Assembly: GCA_930367215.1 (NCBI GenBank) | Contig: OV884060.1 | Span: forward strand, 210,307,253-210,371,252 | Source: Pollenia angustigena | Taxonomy: Eukaryota; Arthropoda; Insecta; Diptera; Polleniidae | Direction of reading: 5' to 3' | Length of the DNA: 64,000 nt | Part shown: positions 43,827 to 55,275 of the stretch, in pieces | Layout: every line of letters begins with the position of its first letter | Position numbering within the stretch: the first letter of the stretch is position 1 | The notes under the pieces: model-generated | What the model was told of the DNA's origin: nothing | The model's input: the letters and a program-made list of their open reading frames with translations, nothing else | The model's database searches: none | Position numbers and translations under genes: made by a program

Positions 43827-45443
43827 CACTGTTGCCAATTTGACGGATTTACCGCGATTCTAGCGGTTTTTACGTGACGGTTAGCGGGAATTCTAGCGGT
43901 TTTTTAATATCATTAGAAAATAAAATTTTTATCTCAAAATAAGAGATTTAAAATATTTGTTTTCAATTAAAGTAATTAAGTGATAAGAAAAAAATATTTT
44001 TTGTGGAAACTAAATTTGTTTCCGCAATAAAACATTTTACAACGTTTTAAGCAGATTTTATAAATTTTCTTATTAGGAAGTTATAATGAAATGTATTAAC
44101 ATAACTGCCTTATTTCGAGCGAAATATTTGTCCAGCCCATAAAAAAACTAGACGTGATAAAAAAAACTGAGAACGGACTTGAATTCATTTAAAACAATTT
44201 TTACTGCAGACCAGTGCTATCAACTTTTATTGATCATAATATAATCTATAGTCAAAACTAAAATTAAAAGGGTGCTGTCTACAACAAATCAATGTTTATA
44301 TTAAAGCACTTAAGGAACCAAAAATGAAAAGTATTTTTTATTATCCCTCGGATAAAACTTCTACACGGTTGTCAAACCTAACGCCAAACATCGTACTGTA
44401 ATTCGAGAATTCAAGAAATACTGTTTGTGATGCTTTATAAAACAACAAGAAAGCGCAATTCTACGCCTTTGCCTGAGTTTATATACGTTTGTTGCTTAGT
44501 ATAAACAAGCTTGCAACTAGATATACCAAAATTCTTTTATATCTTTATTTCAGTTAAAAGTAAAAAGAATTTGGATGAATCTAAGCGAAGCCTTCGGTGC
44601 GAAACAAAATTATCTATTCATTTGATAGGAGTTTTTAAGCACGATATTTAACATAATGTTTGATATAACGGCCAGCAAAAACTTTAAAAATTATAAACGT
44701 TATAAAGCAGTAGTGGCCATGTTTTCCATATATATGACGCGCAAAATAGAAAGGAACCTTAGGGTTTTGTTCAGGAGAGCCATTTTATCTTTGTATCTTT
44801 GGTCTACCATCACTGAGCGTGTTGGTATTGGTCTCATTTGAAAGCGACACATCTCAACCTTGTTGGTCAACCTTGAAAACGCGCGTAGGTCGTCCCTACC
44901 TCTTGTTTTGTGTAGTTGGCTTTTATATTTTTATGTATATGTATATCATATATCAAATAGTCTAAAATTTTAAATCGATTGTCTCGCATTTACTGTCTTC
45001 TTTTCTTTTACGAATTTCTTTCAATCTTAGTCCACGGTCTAATGCCTGTATTCACAAAAATTTTTTAAATTTAATAAATGTTTAAAGAACAAATTTACTA
45101 TGAATTCGGGGGTTAAATTTTTAGCATCATTAGTGCACTTAACTCTAATGCCTGTATAGATTTCAAGCAATACAAATCCCTGAATTTTATATAAATACCA
45201 ATATTTTTTTATGTTCGCGAGAACAAAAGAGTCAGTAAAATTAAAAACCTTACGATATAATTTTAATTGAAAGACACCTTTAAAAAAGCACCCTATATCT
45301 AGATTTGTATAAACATTTCACATAGTATTTAGATTTTAGCGATATTTTTAAAACATTTTAAGCTAAATAAAAAATTTAGCGGTTTCTACTGGTTTTTGAA
45401 GTGCGATTTGACGGGAAGTCTTATAAAAAAGTTGGCAACAATG
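43827..45443. mobile_element. hAT element, 1617 bp, perfect 8-bp target duplication
   Basis: Ends CACTGTTGCCAA and, inverted, CATTGTTGCCAA, flanked by GGTTTTGG on both sides (43819-43826, 45444-45451). CTAGCGGTTTTTA-like and TTTAGCGGTTTCTACTGG words are subterminal. No transposase; short ORFs inside are not recognised. Confidence 0.85.
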
Positions 45444-45451
45444 GGTTTTGG

Positions 45452-46389
45452 TAAAATTTTGTAGAATTTTTTTTGTTAACTTTCACTAAGTTTTAATGCA
45501 ATTTCTAAAAAATTGATTCGTATGTACGACTTCAAGGCTAAAAACTTAAGTAGATTAAATCTATCTTAAAAAAAAACTTTTACTCTTGGATCCGCAATTA
45601 ATTTTTTTCCTAAACTTTTTTAATTAAAACAACATTAAATTATTAAAAAAAAAAACAAACAAATTACTCTTAATAAAAAAATTATCTGAACATTCATAAA
45701 AATAAACACATCCGTTCATTTGTACGTTTATTTCAAAATTTTGAGAAAATAACTGTTATTTTTTAAGGTTTGTTCGTTCAAACTTTTGTAATCGATTACG
45801 AAATCTTGTAAATTGTGTATTTTTTTTTTTTTTTTTGGTATTACCAAAATTTTTTGTTTCATTATGGTCTAAACTTGTACTGAAGTTTGATGAAGCGAGT
45901 ACACTCTTGCACTTGCATGTTCATTTATTGTTTAGTTTAAAACTAATTTTTTTTAATCTTTGCTATTAACTTTTAGTTTGAAGTTTAATTGTTGCTGTTA
46001 AGTTTTTACATGATTTTTTTTTTTTTTGTTATTTTAAATTTAGCTTTAGCCTTCAAGTTAAATTAAGTGTAAAAATCTATGTCAGCAAGTTTTAGTAAGA
46101 ACTTTGTTAAAAGCAATTGCTACTAAGAACAAGTGACCAAATTGGCAGCTTAGTAGTGGAACAATTAATTTGTTTGAATAAGTTTTTTAACAATTTTCAT
46201 TTAATTTTTTTTAATGGGTATAGATTTGAATTGATTTGAATTGGTAGTTATTATTTGATCAAATTAATGTAAAATGATTAAGTTAAAAATAATCCAAACT
46301 AAAGCCAGATAGAAAGATATATTCGGCTAGCCGAAGCTTTTTATATCCTCCACCTAGAATTAGAATAATTTTTTATAAAAAACTAGCTG
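45452..46389. other. Gene-free intronic stretch
   Basis: Poly-T runs near 45820 and 46015. GATATATTCGGCTAGCCGAAG at 46318 and TATATCCTCCACC resemble the head of the dispersed repeats with TATATACCC boxes. No gene. Confidence 0.4.
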
Positions 46390-47045
46390 ACCCGGCAAAC
46401 GTTGTTTTGCCAAAAAACTTATTTCTTTCAGATGTTGCAGTGTCTGCATACCAAATTTTAGGAAAACCAGTTGATAAGTTTAGAAGATAATAAAAATTAA
46501 AGGCTGTAGTTTTGTCCTGATGTAACACTATTTGCCCGCCAAATTTCAAGAAAATAGGTTAATTAGATAAGAAGATATAGGGTGGGGAAGCTTTTACTCC
46601 TCTTTCCCTATTTCATGCCCTGTTCTCATTCAGATGTAACAGTGTCTGCATGCCAAATTTTAAAAAAAAAACCTGTTGATAAGTTAAGAAGATATAGAAA
46701 TAATAAAAACTATAGGCTATAGTACTATCCAGCTGTAACACTATTTGCCTGTGAAATTTCAAGAAATTCGGTCAATTAGCTAAGAAGATATTGGAAGGGG
46801 GAGCTTTTACCCTTCTTACCCTATTTCACATCCTATTTCCTTTCAGATGTTACAGTGTCTGCAAGCCAAATTTTAAGAAAATCCGATTATTAGTTTAAGA
46901 GATATAGGGAAGGGGAGCTTTTGCCGCTATTGCCCTATCTCACGTCCTATTCCCTATTTCCTTTCAGATGTCACAGTGTTACATGCTAAATTTTAAGAAA
47001 CCCGGTTGATTAGCTTAAAAGAATTAGCTTTTACATCTTAATATA
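46390..47045. repeat. Degenerate ~100-bp minisatellite beginning CTGACCCGGCAAACGTTG
   Basis: After ACTAGCTGACCCGGCAAACG, units with GCCAAATTTTAAGAAAACC, TTGATTAGCTAAGAAGATAT, AGGGGAGCTTTTACCC and TTTCAGATGTTACAGTGTCTG recur six or seven times at intervals of about 85 to 120 bases. A further unit lies at 49146-49210, beyond the gypsy fragment. The opening word is one I have seen in arthropod repeats but cannot name. Confidence 0.75.
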
Positions 47046-47224
47046 TTTTTGGTATCAAGAAAATTTCATTTATTAAACATCAAATATGAACTCCGAAATC
47101 AAATCTATTAACAAATTTTTTATCAAAAAACATATAACTCAAAGTCAAGAGATTTTAAACAAAACTTATAAATAACAAGTTTATTCTTTTATAATCAAAC
47201 ATATCATTTCCTCCTCGACAATTT

Positions 47225-49149
47225 TTAAACAATAAAAGGTGAAAGACTTTCAGGTTTGCGTTTCAATCGCTCTGATCTTCTTAAGTGTGGTGCAGTCGTT
47301 GGTACATCATCATTTTTGTTTGTAGTAGAAATATACTGTCTTGAAGTAGCAACAGGTTGTTTTAACTTTGCTGAATCAATGTTGGCTTGGCGTAATGCAG
47401 AACGCGGACCACTCAAATTTGACTGACTAGAGGAAGTAGATGGATTATTATCGACCTGACTGGAGGACGAAGCTGGATTGTTATCGACAATAGGCTGGAC
47501 TACAGGTAAAGGATTAGACACATCAAAAGTTTGTGTAAAACAGTTTTCTAATAACTGACGAGCAGCTTGGTTTACATCTACGAAATCAGGTTTGATTTTA
47601 AGTCTTTTCATTTGGTTCTTATGACGTCTTATAACTTTGTTACCAACTTGAATTTGATACATGACATTTCCAAAGCGCTGTAAAATAATACCACGTAGCC
47701 ACTTTTCTCCTGAACCAAAATTCTTACATAGTACATGATCATTTACATTAAACTGATTTATATTACAGTTATCTAGCTTGTTGTTTGAAGTCCTATCTGA
47801 AGGCTTGAGTAAAGAGAGTAGAATACGAGGTTGTCTTCCATGAATGATTTCGGCAGGAGATTTTCCATCTTTGTTAGGGGTTGATCTGTATGTAGTAAGG
47901 TAGGCTAAAAGAGAAGAATCCAAATCATTATCAGTTGCTAATAGTTTCTTTAAACAAGTTTTAAATGAACGAACAAATCGCTCAGCCAATCCATTTGATG
48001 AAGGATGAAAAGGTGCTGTTGTTAAGTGTTGTATTCCATTTATTTCACAAAAATTATTAAATTCTTTTGAACTAAACTGTGTTCCATTATCTGTTATGAT
48101 AGATTCGGGAAGACCTTCAATAGAGAATATACTTTGCAATGCTTTTATTGTAGAAGAAGAAGTTGCCTTTTTAATTTTTATAACATACGGAAACTGTGAG
48201 TATGAGTCTACTATTATTAACCACATAAAATCCTTAAAAGGTCCCGCGTAGTCTAAATGAATTCTCTGCCAAGGAGATGTTGAATTGGGCCAAGAAGAAA
48301 ATTGTTTGGCGGATCTGAGCTGTATATATTGCACGCTTTACAAGAGGATGAAATATTAGATATGTCGACATCAATACCTGGCCACCAGCAATAACGCCTA
48401 ATTATTTGCTTCATACGCACAATTCCCCAATGCCCTTGATGCAAGAGTTGTAAAACGTTTTCCCTTAGTAATTTCGGTACTATAATTCGACTATAATCAG
48501 TCTGCAGGATCAAAACACCTTTATTGTATGTTAAGTTAAAACGGTGTCGAAAATATGGAATAAATTGTTCATCTACTGTATCAGGCCAACCATTTATAAC
48601 ATAATAGTGAACTTTACATAAAACAGAATCTTTTTTAGTATATTTAGCAATTTTTCTTGAATCAATCGGAAAATTATCAATGTTATCATCTATCTCATTT
48701 ATCTCAACTAGCTTATCAAATTCCGGATCTCCTTTGTATGGTAGTCTGGATAAAGCATCCGCATTACCATGTTGTTTACTACTTTTAAAACGAATTTCAT
48801 AATTATAACTTGATAATGTCAAAGCCCATCGTTGCAGTCTATGTGCTGTCATGATATTAATTCCCTTAGTTGGATTAAATATTGAAATCAATGGTTTATG
48901 ATCAGTATATAGTATAAATTTACGTCCATATAAGTATTGATGAAATTTGGTAACTCCGAAAATAATTGCAAGACCCTCCTTTTCAATTTGGCTGTAGTTC
49001 TTCTGATGGTCTGTTAAAGTCTTTGAAGCATACGAAATAGGTCGTTCTAAACCATTAGGAAAAATGTGTGAAATTACTGCTCCAATTCCATATGAAGATG
49101 CATCAGTTGCTAACACGATAGGCAAATTTTCATCAAAATGCGCCTGCAA
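47225..49149 (-). pseudogene. Ty3/gypsy pol fragment: RNase H and integrase, frameshifted
   Basis: Reading on the minus strand from 49149: RNase H with ATDASSYG, KEGLAI and YTDHKPL; then the H2C2 integrase finger (LHQGHWG...CKAC); after a frameshift near 48300 the integrase core with LDYAGP, IITDNG and SNGLAERF, a DD35E spacing; finally a basic tail rich in Ser, ending at 47225. Gag, protease and reverse transcriptase are missing and no LTR flanks it. The fragment abuts minisatellite units on both sides, with the right boundary at about 49145, so it was captured as a piece, not inserted as a whole retrotransposon. Not functional. Confidence 0.88.
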
Positions 49150-49210
49150 ATTTTAAGAAAACAGGTTGATTAGCTAAGAAGATATAGGGAGGGGGAGCTA
49201 ATGCCCTATT
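49146..49210. repeat. Minisatellite unit on the far side of the gypsy fragment
   Basis: GCAAATTTTAAGAAAACAGG, TTGATTAGCTAAGAAGATAT, AGGGAGGGGGAGCTAATGCC continue the array of 46390-47045. Confidence 0.7.
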
Positions 49211-49629
49211 TTGCGCCCTCCTGCGATATAAAATATACTATACGACCTGTTATCATACCTAACAAATACACATGGGTAATTCGACTAAGAATGGGACACG
49301 ACTCCTTCCGATTTTAATGAAATTTGATGAGAATGAACGAAAAAACAATTTTAAAATATTTTTTTTGAAAAGTTATGTCATAATTTATTTTTTAATGTCT
49401 TTTTATAGAGAATACTTGGGGCCATTGTATAAGGATTACAAGGTAGTGCCACTCTCTCTTTTATTCTGACATATTGCCTTTTGACAACTAACGTGTTTTG
49501 TGAAAACTGTGCTACCATATTTGTTCTTAATAATCCCATTTTCTGCTTTTTTTTTTGCCAAAATTAAATTTTATTTTGAATAAATCAACAACAAAAAAGC
49601 TTTTAAATTAAAATTTTTGTAAAGAGAAA

Positions 49630-49866
49630 ATGAGTTGCATATTCCAAGACTGCAAGAACACAAGGCGTAACTGTAAGCGTTTGGATATCGCATTTTTCAA
49701 AATACCGCTACTGCCGTTCAAAAGTAAAAAGTGGTTGAACGCTTGCAGGAAGGTAGAAGGAGATTTGAAAAAAGAATCATTTGTTTGCTCAATTCATTTC
49801 GCTCAAGAAGACCGTCGAGTGAATAAACACAATGTTAGTCTTAATAGAAATGTCATTCCCTTCTAA
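49630..49866 (+). pseudogene. THAP DNA-binding domain exon of the P-like transposase
   Basis: 78 codons form a THAP finger: C3, C8, C53 and H56 are the C2CH zinc ligands (SCIFQDC ... FVCSIHF), W35 lies in KKWLNAC, and the domain closes with NRNVIPF, equivalent to the AVPTIF-type end. In P elements this finger binds the subterminal site. A stop follows at once, and a CAG|GTAATT donor lies eight bases beyond it. Either the stop is a decay mutation or the exon uses another donor. Start chosen at the ATG immediately before the first zinc Cys, as in the family. Possible dominant-negative repressor, but this is inference. Confidence 0.75.
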
Positions 49867-50352
49867 AACAGGTAATTTGGAGCATTAGTTATAAATGATG
49901 GTTCATTGCGAACGGATCAAGCATCCGATGCCAAAGTACATCTTTGTTTCAAAAGTTAATTATCGTTAAAATTTATCTTTCAGTCGGAGGAGGTTTTCAT
50001 GATCATCCATTGCCATTGGAGTTGAAATAAAGATTTAGATCGTATATTTTAGGTAATTGGGACAGTTAGGATTTTTATTTCACCATAAAATTTCATTTTT
50101 TATTTAGGGAGAAATGAAAATATTTCATGTGCAGAGAGTAATGTAGAGGCCACTCAAGAGAAAATTGTTGAATTTGATTTTTACTGAAAACATAACATTA
50201 AGTAACGAAATGTATGGCTCCATAAACAAAATTCCCGTTAGCGAAGAAGAACATTTTGAGGCAAATGTGTTAATATTTCAAACTAAGAACGCTTTTAATT
50301 TTATATTTAGGCTCTAGAACATCAAGATACTCAAAATCTTTGGGGGGGCCTA

Positions 50353-50608
50353 AATCAACTAAACGATATCGAATACGATGGGTTCGAAAACTTTGCAGGA
50401 TATGTAATATCAAGGGTCTTAAAGAGTTCGAAAGCAAAACGGCAGACAAGCAAGATAAACATTATTCTTACGTTAAGCTTTTATAAGTGGGAGGGTTAAT
50501 TAAACCAAATGAAAATTTTATGAAATATATGGAGGCGCTTAACACTATTTTTTTGAAGTTTAATCTTGAGCAATTATTGACGAAAGCAAATTACATGAAA
50601 ACTTGAAT
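50353..50608 (+). pseudogene. C-terminal piece of the P/THAP9-type transposase
   Basis: The frame reads YDGFENFAGYVISRV, then KWEG and, after a frameshift near 50495, GLIKPNENFMKYMEALNTIF. The AGYVxxK and GGLxxPSxxF...ME layout is that of the C-terminal region of P-element and THAP9-type transposases. The catalytic core between the THAP exon and this piece is largely absent. Not functional. Confidence 0.65.
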
Positions 50609-51111
50609 TAACATGTGCGACTTAAATTTAACATAACATAACATAACATTATAAAAAGTTTTTTTTTTTTTTAGAACATTTTTCAAAATTCGCAAGTTAA
50701 ATAATAAATATAAAATCCATTTGCATGTAAAGAAAAGGATCAAAAAAACAATAATTTAATGAAATTTATCATATAAAGTTTAACTGATTTTCATCACTAT
50801 TTTAAATTAAAATGTCTTTACCACAAGTTTCAGAAAACTAAAAAACCACCAGAGTAAATAACGTTTTCTTAAATATTTCGCTATCACACTTTTTAACTCA
50901 TTAAATATAAGATTAAGACTAAAATTTGTACGTTATTTTCATTTATTTAAAACTACACATTTAACTTTGAAATTTCTGGGAATCTCTATCCATTTTCCTC
51001 ATGTGGCAATATTTTATTAAACCTGAATAAAAAATACAACAGAGCTAAACACAATACTTGTCAAAAAATTTAAGTGGCACTACCTTGTTTTCCTTATACC
51101 ATGCTTGGGGC

Positions 51112-51850
51112 TACAAACCATATATTGAAAAATGTAATATCTGCAAAATATAAATTTTTAAAAACAGACTTAGTCAAAAACTTATTTTTGTATTTGACTA
51201 CCTGCTACTTAATATTGACATAAATTTATTAGACCGATAAACTGTCCGGTAACGATTTTGGTTTTCTTGATATACCGACAAAAAACTTTGTTTTTAGTTG
51301 GCAATGTCACTCAAAATGCATGTTACAGTCGGGATGGAGTCAGCTGTTTGAATTTATGTTAATGATAATAAATAATTGGCTGATAAGGGTCGGTAAGCTT
51401 TGCGACAGAATATAAGCAAATAAGACATGGAGAAACCCAAATTTCTTTAAAGTGCAGTTTTTCATTGGTAAAACAGATAATCGCCTAATGAGAAAATGGC
51501 CATTTATTGTTAAAAACAAACAAAAAATATTAAAATTCCCATGTTGTCTGCAACATTAATTCTCAATGCAATATTTCCATCAACATTGGTGACAAAAACA
51601 ATGTCACCAGCATGATTTTTACTCTGTTCAAAATTGAAAAAAATGTGGGGCAACATTGATTACTTCAAACGAAAATGTTGCCATGTACGTTTTTATTCCT
51701 TTGAAGTATGCGACATAGTTTTGAGTATGTAAACAAACCATACATGTCTTTTACTTAAAATTATTTTTTTGATTCAAAATTAAATAAAAAATAAAAAAGT
51801 AAATATGGATATGGATATGAAATGGTAAATATTTCAAGCGGTTTTGTTTT
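51112..51850. other. Gene-free intronic stretch
   Basis: AAAATTCCCATGTTGTCTGC and CAACATTGGTGACAAAAACA / AATGTCACCAGC words near 51540-51620 form short palindromes. No gene or bounded element. Confidence 0.4.
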
Positions 51851-51852
51851 AT

Positions 51853-51945
51853 CTTACTGCGCCCCGGAGGGTTCAATTCATGCCAGCGACTCGAGTTTCA
51901 TTCCTGCAGACAAGCGTAGAGCTTCGCGGAGATTAGCTAGGGAAT
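51853..51945 (+). mobile_element. Worn SINE copy
   Basis: CTGCGCCCCGG head remnant, AGTTTCATTCCTGCAGA (B-box decayed) and GACAAGCGTAGAGCTTCGCG, the last identical to the tail body of the copy at 52905-53016. Confidence 0.6.
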
Positions 51946-52139
51946 TAAAAAAAAATACTCTTTCGAAGCTCGACCGATTTTGCTAGTTCTTAATCCCAAA
52001 CTTTTATGGAAAAAGATAAAGCTTCTTGGCAGAAAAAATAGTTCTTTGCAGTCGAGTCCTTCAAAAATGAAGTCAATTTTCTTGCCATAAGATTTTGCCA
52101 ACTTAATTTCATTTAAATTAAAATATTTCATTCAAAACT

Positions 52140-52900
52140 GTTTCCATTTACAATTGTTAACAAGTGCGTTAACAAAAGTCTTAACAAAACTTATAATTTT
52201 AACAACAAAGAAATTAAAATCATTTCCATTACACAGTATTTCGAATAACAATGCAGAACATTAACAGAAATTTTTAAAACACCGACACACTCTGATTAAT
52301 GTGACACTAAAAAGACGATTCAACAACACAGAAATTCTGAAAAGCAGATAGACAGAAAGACAGTAAGCACAACGTTGTAAATTCAATGAACAGCAATAGA
52401 AAATGTCTATTGACAGCAGTAGCAGCCTCTCATCTACAACATGTTCTCATTAACAACAAACTCATTGACAACATTTTCATCATCTCTTGATATCATCAAA
52501 CAATGTAAAATCGGTGGAATTAAACAGTTAAAAGCAATTGATGGCAAATCAAAAGTGACAATAGACGGAAAGATAAATGGACAAAAGGACGGACATACTT
52601 AATTCAAAGTCATTAGACCTACATAGAAAAACAGAGAGAGAGAGAGACAGGGAGAACCTAAGAAAATTTTAAAGGCAAACTTGAGTACAAAAAACCTTAA
52701 TTTTTTTGAACATTTGATTTTATCGCAAAATGGGAACTGACTTTTTACAAAGATTCGTTAGATATTGAGAGAGAACTAGTTCGAATTCAATGTCCACTGT
52801 CCATTTCTAGAAATCATTAAATTGATTTGTATTATTATTTCCAACTATTAGAGAATTGTGGACCAGGTTTTAAGTCCAAAATACAAGAATATCTTTTTTT
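52140..52900. other. Gene-free intronic stretch, AACA-rich
   Basis: CAACAA and GACAGAAAGACAG-type low-complexity runs; AGAGAGAGAGAGAC near 52632. Nothing coding. Confidence 0.4.
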
Positions 52901-52904
52901 TTAA

Positions 52905-53016
52905 TTCCGTAAGGTAATCCCGCGAAGCTCTACGCTTGTCTCCAGGAAATCTGCGGGAATCGAACCCGCAACCCCGCTGATAGACTAGCTAACTTCCAGC
53001 TAGTCTACCGGGGCAG
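52905..53016 (-). mobile_element. tRNA-derived SINE, minus copy, best preserved
   Basis: Reading from 53016 on the minus strand: CTGCCCCGGTAGACTAGCTG, an A-box-like TAGCTGGAAG, then GCGGGTTCGATTCCCGC, a near-perfect B box with a closing T-arm stem, followed by GACAAGCGTAGAGCTTCGCG. The T-arm shows clear tRNA ancestry. Confidence 0.8.
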
Positions 53017-53388
53017 TCTAGAAATCAAAAGATATTTTGGACTTCAAGGAGGACTTCTTTTAACAGCTTGTATTAAAAGATAATTGCTCAGCAATATAAA
53101 TATTATAAGAGTTGTTGCTGAACATATGTTCAAATACATATTTATGCAGTCCACACGTTAATATCTAGTGTTGGCAATAGAATTTGATAGTTGCTACGGC
53201 AATTATTGCCAAACAAATTGCTCGTCTAGACTTTGGGTAACAAACAAATTCATGTTTTGTGTTTAGACACTCGGAAAAAAATATTAAACATAACACATTT
53301 CTGTGATGTCATTCTGCCAACGTTATTGCTTATGTTAACAAATACAAATAGCGCGTATAGACGTAGGGTTACATTCACGTACTAGGAT
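53017..53388. other. Gene-free intronic stretch
   Basis: No feature seen beyond AT-rich sequence. Confidence 0.35.
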
Positions 53389-53795
53389 CAGTGATGCCAA
53401 CTCTTCACTAATAAAAATGGCTAAATTTTTAATAAAAAATGGCTAAGCAAGATTTTATTACATAAAACGCATCAATATTAATATAAAAATAACTTTATTT
53501 TATTTATTTACTACAATTAAATTGCACATAAGAGATTATTTTTTTTAGCAACAATTAACCAAACATAAGAAAAATCTTTGAATACCGAAAAGCTAAAATT
53601 ATCGATAAAATAAATTCTTTTATTGCTAAAGTCACTTGCGTTAACTTATTAAGAAAAATTCATCGTTACAACACAACTAATACTGCATTCATAAAATTTG
53701 TTGGTCCAAAAATTTTAAAAACTTGAAGAAAATTCGGCTAAATTGATTTTCCTCATGGCTGAGCGAGAAACTAAATGGGCAAATTGGCAACACTG
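53389..53795. mobile_element. hAT MITE, 407 bp, perfect 8-bp target duplication
   Basis: Ends CAGTGATGCCAA and, inverted, CAGTGTTGCCAA, flanked by ACTAGGAT on both sides (53381-53388, 53796-53803). No coding capacity. Ends resemble those of the 43.8-kb hAT and of CAGTGATGCC scraps near 2070 and 61556, so this family is numerous. Confidence 0.88.
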
Positions 53796-53803
53796 ACTAG
53801 GAT

Positions 53804-55110
53804 AGAGGTGGTAGAGTACAATCTGAGTGACATCAGTGCCATCCAAAAGCTTCTTCAGATGACGAAAAATCGCCCTAAGTCAAGAATATAAAAATGCATT
53901 GATTTAAGTGTTTTAGAATTTTTCAGCATCAAGAATAAACCGCTGCTTAGTCAATACAACATAACGATTACTTTGAGTTCTCCTGTCTGAAGCTCCTTTT
54001 TTAGGGTCCTCTAGTATTTTGCCAAAACGCCTCTAGTGCAATTTACCGATTTATTATTTTTTCTTAGACCTGTGTTCCAAAAGATTCTTCAGCTGTCAAG
54101 AAATCGACATTTAATCGAGAATACGAAAATACCTACCGATTCTGGTGCAAATGTTTTTCAGACTTCTAGGAGAAACTGGGTTTCGACTTATCAACCTTTT
54201 GCGTCTATTAACCGACAAATTGTTTTTTTTTTTTTTATTTGCAATAGTTGACACACAGTAGGTCTTTAAAATTTGTTAGATTTCAAAGAAAAATTCATAA
54301 ATTAAGAATACAAGAAGATCTAAAGATCCATGATGGAAAAACAATTATTCTGATATCGAGAAAGTATTTGTCTCAATTATGCATACACCCTTTCTTAGAT
54401 CATATAGTGTTTTTCTACGCATTTCGTCTAGAAAAAAATAGTGAATCCAAGATTAGGATCCGTGTTACTAACGATTTTTTAACCATCAGGCAGAAACCGG
54501 TTCTCTATTTAAAGAACTGAAACACAAAAGATTCTTAAGATGTCGGGTAACCGATTCCATATAAAAACTCAAATCGCTAATATAAATGTTTGTAAATTTA
54601 TAATCAAAATAGCAAATACTAACAACAGACATTATTGTCTGCTTAGAAATATTTGCGGTTTTACACACATTTTTCTTTTATTCGCTAAAAAAAAAAAATG
54701 AAAGTGAAAACTACAAAAAGATGATGCGATTTTGAAAAGAGTAAATTTAAATAAGAAAAGATGGATCGCATTTGAAATGCAATAATTTACTAGTGAATAA
54801 AAAAACAACAGGGAGTCTTAAACTGTTTCTGAGAAATTAAAATTAAAAACGTACCGGCCACTAGAGCAGCTTTTTTAAACTTTAAGAACTTAAAAATTCG
54901 TTTGATCAGAATCTTGACCAAGTTTTCTCTTTTTTTGGACAAGAAAACCATATTTTCAAAAACAAAACTTTAATAAGAAATTTTCCGGATCTTCGGATTT
55001 CTACAAAAAAAATTTTAACAATCGGAAAAAATTGATATTTGCGAAAATGATATTTCTAGGTAAAAGAGCTCAAAAAAAACTTTTCTTAAAAATACACTGA
55101 AATTTCTTGT
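53804..55110. other. Gene-free intronic stretch
   Basis: Repeated AAAAGATTCTTCAG / AAAAGATTCTTAAG and CAGAAACCGGTTCTC-like words occur near 54076 and 54528, suggesting a worn duplication. Short ORFs show nothing recognisable. Confidence 0.35.
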
Positions 55111-55114
55111 TGAG

Positions 55115-55275
55115 TGAAAGCTAGTTTCTATGCGCATTTCACTGATTGCTTAGGCCAGATCATCAGGAAACCCTTTTCCAAAGATTTTAGAAAAGCTAAA
55201 AACATTATACAAATAAAACCTTAAAGCGAATAAGAATGATTAACACTCAAAATTATACTTGTAACAAAATCAAAG
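55115..55275 (-). repeat. Inverted fragment of the ~465-bp repeat (10.3 and 38.8 kb)
   Basis: Reading minus: CTTTGATTTTGTTACAAGTA, TTTTAGCTTTTCTAAAATCT, CCTGATGATCTGGCCTAAGC, AATCAGTGAAATGCGCATAG, in the order of the tandem units at 38770-39830. Confidence 0.7.

Larger units (their letters stand above)
49423..51103 (+). mobile_element. P-like element, 1681 bp, perfect 8-bp target duplication
   Basis: The TIR is about 31 bases: CATTGTATAAGGATTACAAG at left and CATGGTATAAGGAAAACAAG inverted at right, both continuing GTAGTGCCACT. The layout (CAT-led, 31 bases, AAGGTxGTxCC block) resembles that of the Drosophila P element. CTTGGGGC flanks both sides (49415-49422, 51104-51111), the 8-bp duplication expected for P elements. 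It contains a THAP exon and a transposase C-terminal piece, with the middle largely gone. Near-identical TIRs and an intact duplication argue for fairly recent movement, supplied in trans. Confidence 0.88.
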
